Below, piece after piece: positions 42,620-46,672 of a DNA stretch of 46,672 nt. The stretch lies in assembly GCA_964405735.1 (NCBI GenBank), contig CAYOPD010000021.1, positions 1 through 46,672 on the forward strand, read 5' to 3'. Both the position numbers and the translations under genes were made by a program. The notes below the pieces were generated by a model. The model saw nothing but the letters and a program-made list of their open reading frames with translations, was not told the DNA's origin and made no database searches. Source of the DNA: JADJLQ01 sp964405735. Its GTDB lineage: Bacteria; Bacteroidota; Bacteroidia; Chitinophagales; Saprospiraceae. Each line of letters begins with the position of its first letter. Position 1 is the first letter of the stretch.

Positions 42620-44854
42620 ATGTCATTAAAAATGCCAATAGTTATTTTTGTTATAATCGTCATTCCCCTAACGATTATATCACAAGATGATTCTCGACTC
42701 GCTCAAGCATCTGCAAAAGCTTCCTTGCAATACCTAAAAAGGATTATGGACCAATATCACAATCAGTTTGCTGTATACAAAGACATTAGCTCTGCAGGCA
42801 ATCATTTCCATGCTTTTGCAAAAATCCCAGACAGTTTGGCTAATGTTGATATAAATGGCTCCTTCATATCAATCCCTACCAAAGAACATTATACAGGGGC
42901 TACCGTAATTCGGTGCACCTTTATGGAAAGTCCCAATTCAACCTATGGAGGGTATTATTTTCTAAATGGTATAATGCCTCAGGGAAATAATATCCCCATA
43001 CCCAACTTTGGCCATGAAGCCGAGGCAGGAATTGACCTATCAGGAGCACTAAAGTTAACATTCTGGGCTAAAGGGGAACTTGGAGGTGAAAAGATCGATT
43101 TTTTTATGGGCGGTATTGGGCGCGATCCAGCATCCGGCATACCCACTTCGCCTTTTCCCGATTCATCTCCAAGGATTCCTACATTTGGCACCACCTACAA
43201 GGTATTGGATACCATTTGGAGAATGTATAGCATTGATTTAACAAATGCAGATCTTAGCTATGTACTCGGTGGTTTTGGTTGGGTGGCCAATTCATTTGAA
43301 AATCCAAATGGAGTCACATTCTATCTGGATGATATTGAATACCAACTGAGTGATAAGGCCCTCCAAGAAAGGCTAAATAAACCCAGATTTCTGCAAAGTT
43401 TTTCAACATTACCCGTTCAATCAGATCCAAATGACAGTATTCATTCAGATGATTTCGACCTTGTTTTAAGAAATCTAGGATATAGCTACGATAATGCACT
43501 AGCCATACTTGCTTTTTTAGCCGACCCAAGTGAAGATCATTTGAGCAGGGCACGATTAATTGGTGATGCCTTTGTTTATGCATCCGAAAATGATCGATTT
43601 TTTACGGATGGGAGAATACGGGATGCCTATGCGGTCGGTGATATATCTTTACCACCAGGCTGGGTGCCAACGGGAAAGAAAAACACAGTTCCTGTCCCGG
43701 GATTTTATGATGAAATTTCAAAAATATTTCATGAAGTCGAATCATCAAACCTGAGCATTGGCAACAACGCATGGGTCATGACTGCGCTATTAGCCTTGTA
43801 TAAAAAAACACTGAATTTAATTTATTTAAAAACAGCCCAAAATATCGGCAAATTTATTTCCCAATTTCAAATTAATACCGGCTTATATAGGGGATTTACA
43901 GGCGGATTAGAATCGATTGAAAATAATCCAAAACATAGACAATGGGCCAGTACAGAGCACCATCTGGATATCATCGCATCCTTTTCTGAGCTTCAATCGT
44001 TAGCACCTGATCCTTTATGGCCCCAATCCATTAATCATGCAAAAATATTTATTGATTCAATGTGGAATAGCATGTCCAATTGTTATTTTACCGGGACTTT
44101 ACATCCAAACCAAATCAATAGGTCTAACGGTCAATTGCCATTGGATGCACAATCCTGGAGTATTTTAGCATCACCTCCCGGATTTAGTTTGTTTCACTTT
44201 GCGATTGAATGCGCAGAAAATAATCACTTTACCAACAAAGATGGCTTCAGCGGGTTTGATTTTAACGAAGATAAAGATGGAATATGGTTCGAGGGCACTG
44301 CACAAATGGCTACAGCATATACATTTTCAAACCTTCCGGATAAAGCATTAAATTTCCGGGCCCAACTGAGAAATGCGCAATCAACAAGCCCCTTTGGTGA
44401 CGGAGAAGGAATAAGCGCAGCAAGTCATGACCATACAACCAGTGGCTTTGGTTTTACACTTTTCCGTCGCCTTCATGTAGGAGCAACCAGTTGGAATGTA
44501 TTCGCCCAACTGCAGTACAACCCATATTATCAAATATTCAAATCCTTGCAAACTGATATCGACAATGAGATTTCAAATACATTTTTAAATAAATTAAACA
44601 TTTTTCCAAATCCGACAAAAGGAAAAACAAACATTGCTTTCAGTATAAGTCAAAAGCAGCCAATCGTTCTCCGGATAATTGATTTAAATGGGAAAATTAC
44701 AAATGTAATATTAAATAAAGTCATGCAACCCGGACAGTATAGTATAGCATTTGATAATAAAATGCTTCAAGGACAAAACAGGTTGTCAGGCATATACATT
44801 GCTCAATTATGTGGCAAATACACAACTGTTTCAAAAAAAATAATCATTTTATAA
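42620..44854 (+). CDS. T9SS-secreted (alpha/alpha)6-barrel-like protein
   Basis: 744 residues. A hydrophobic signal segment spans residues 5-21 (ending IISQ). A carbohydrate-binding-like beta domain lies at about 85-235 (LSGALKLTFWAKGELGGEKIDFFMGG, VTFYLDDIEY). A helical domain follows at about 240-645 with SYDNALAILAFLA, ARLIGDAFVYA, GNNAWVMTALLALYKKT, STEHHLDIIASF, LDAQSWSIL and DGIWFEGTAQMATAY. These resemble a group of bacterial exported proteins with a glycosidase-like alpha-barrel. A type A sorting domain ends the protein (LNIFPNPTKGKTNIAF ... IYIAQL). A polysaccharide hydrolase role is inferred; catalytic acids cannot be named. Codon use is AT-rich. Probably a laterally acquired or accessory cargo gene. 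Confidence 0.85.
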   Translation: MSLKMPIVIFVIIVIPLTIISQDDSRLAQASAKASLQYLKRIMDQYHNQFAVYKDISSAGNHFHAFAKIPDSLANVDINGSFISIPTKEHYTGATVIRCTFMESPNSTYGGYYFLNGIMPQGNNIPIPNFGHEAEAGIDLSGALKLTFWAKGELGGEKIDFFMGGIGRDPASGIPTSPFPDSSPRIPTFGTTYKVLDTIWRMYSIDLTNADLSYVLGGFGWVANSFENPNGVTFYLDDIEYQLSDKALQERLNKPRFLQSFSTLPVQSDPNDSIHSDDFDLVLRNLGYSYDNALAILAFLADPSEDHLSRARLIGDAFVYASENDRFFTDGRIRDAYAVGDISLPPGWVPTGKKNTVPVPGFYDEISKIFHEVESSNLSIGNNAWVMTALLALYKKTLNLIYLKTAQNIGKFISQFQINTGLYRGFTGGLESIENNPKHRQWASTEHHLDIIASFSELQSLAPDPLWPQSINHAKIFIDSMWNSMSNCYFTGTLHPNQINRSNGQLPLDAQSWSILASPPGFSLFHFAIECAENNHFTNKDGFSGFDFNEDKDGIWFEGTAQMATAYTFSNLPDKALNFRAQLRNAQSTSPFGDGEGISAASHDHTTSGFGFTLFRRLHVGATSWNVFAQLQYNPYYQIFKSLQTDIDNEISNTFLNKLNIFPNPTKGKTNIAFSISQKQPIVLRIIDLNGKITNVILNKVMQPGQYSIAFDNKMLQGQNRLSGIYIAQLCGKYTTVSKKIIIL

Positions 44855-44968
44855 TAAATTTATTTATACCTCCTGAATACCATTTACAATCATCTTCCAT
44901 TAAGAATTGCAGTTATCCCGGACTTTAATTTTGTTTTGACGTTTGACGTCTAACTGAGCGCTATGTGC

Positions 44969-46672
<1,704 letters not shown>

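Overview
The window comes from a member of the Bacteroidota, most likely a Saprospiria/Chitinophagia-type bacterium and probably a metagenome or draft assembly, since it holds one 100-N scaffold gap. The evidence: type IX secretion (T9SS) sorting domains on three large exported proteins, including a gliding-motility-type C-terminus; promoter-like sites matching TTTG-N19-21-TAnnTTTG; a Rho factor with a long low-complexity N-terminal insert; and Gram-negative envelope genes (lpxH, waaA/kdtA, heptose kinase, OPX exporter).

Layout. (1) 1-7346, minus strand: a tightly overlapping operon reading Crp/Fnr regulator -> b-type membrane cytochrome -> ferredoxin/flavin oxidoreductase -> 23-haem, 16-haem and at least 15-haem c-type cytochromes, the last cut by the window edge. 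A 91-codon ORF of unknown function sits between the last two. Every junction overlaps or is almost contiguous. This looks like an envelope-spanning electron-transfer module with at least 54 c-haem sites. It is the most unusual system here. (2) 7496-12969, minus: a small conserved protein, then a housekeeping run serS, zinc metallopeptidase, frr, purine nucleoside phosphorylase, NfeD-like and SPFH proteins. (3) 13188-15679, plus: rho (interrupted by the gap), rpmH and rnpA, with a divergent promoter region before rho. (4) 15662-20208: a beta-propeller-like secreted protein, lpxH and kynU on minus; an SDR on plus; AMP nucleosidase on minus. (5) 20331-25984, plus: methylmalonyl-CoA epimerase, TauE/SafE-like permease, a lipoprotein serine hydrolase and a helicase-nuclease fusion, linked by stop/start overlaps. 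(6) 26137-30840, minus: polysaccharide genes UDP-glucuronate decarboxylase, rfbB and a large SLBB exporter; then on plus an outer-membrane barrel-like protein, waaA and rfaE1. (7) 33963-44854, plus: three T9SS cargo proteins, one a 1939-residue SprB-like protein with three tandem 276-residue repeats. The last two lie in AT-rich DNA separated by an antisense group II intron 3' remnant (domains V and VI). (8) 44969-46672, minus: the C-terminal part of valS, which carries a repeat-derived in-frame insertion.

No tRNA, rRNA, CRISPR array or intact transposon was seen. Start codons were re-chosen for several genes where an internal ATG fits the family or a signal peptide better than the longest reading frame.
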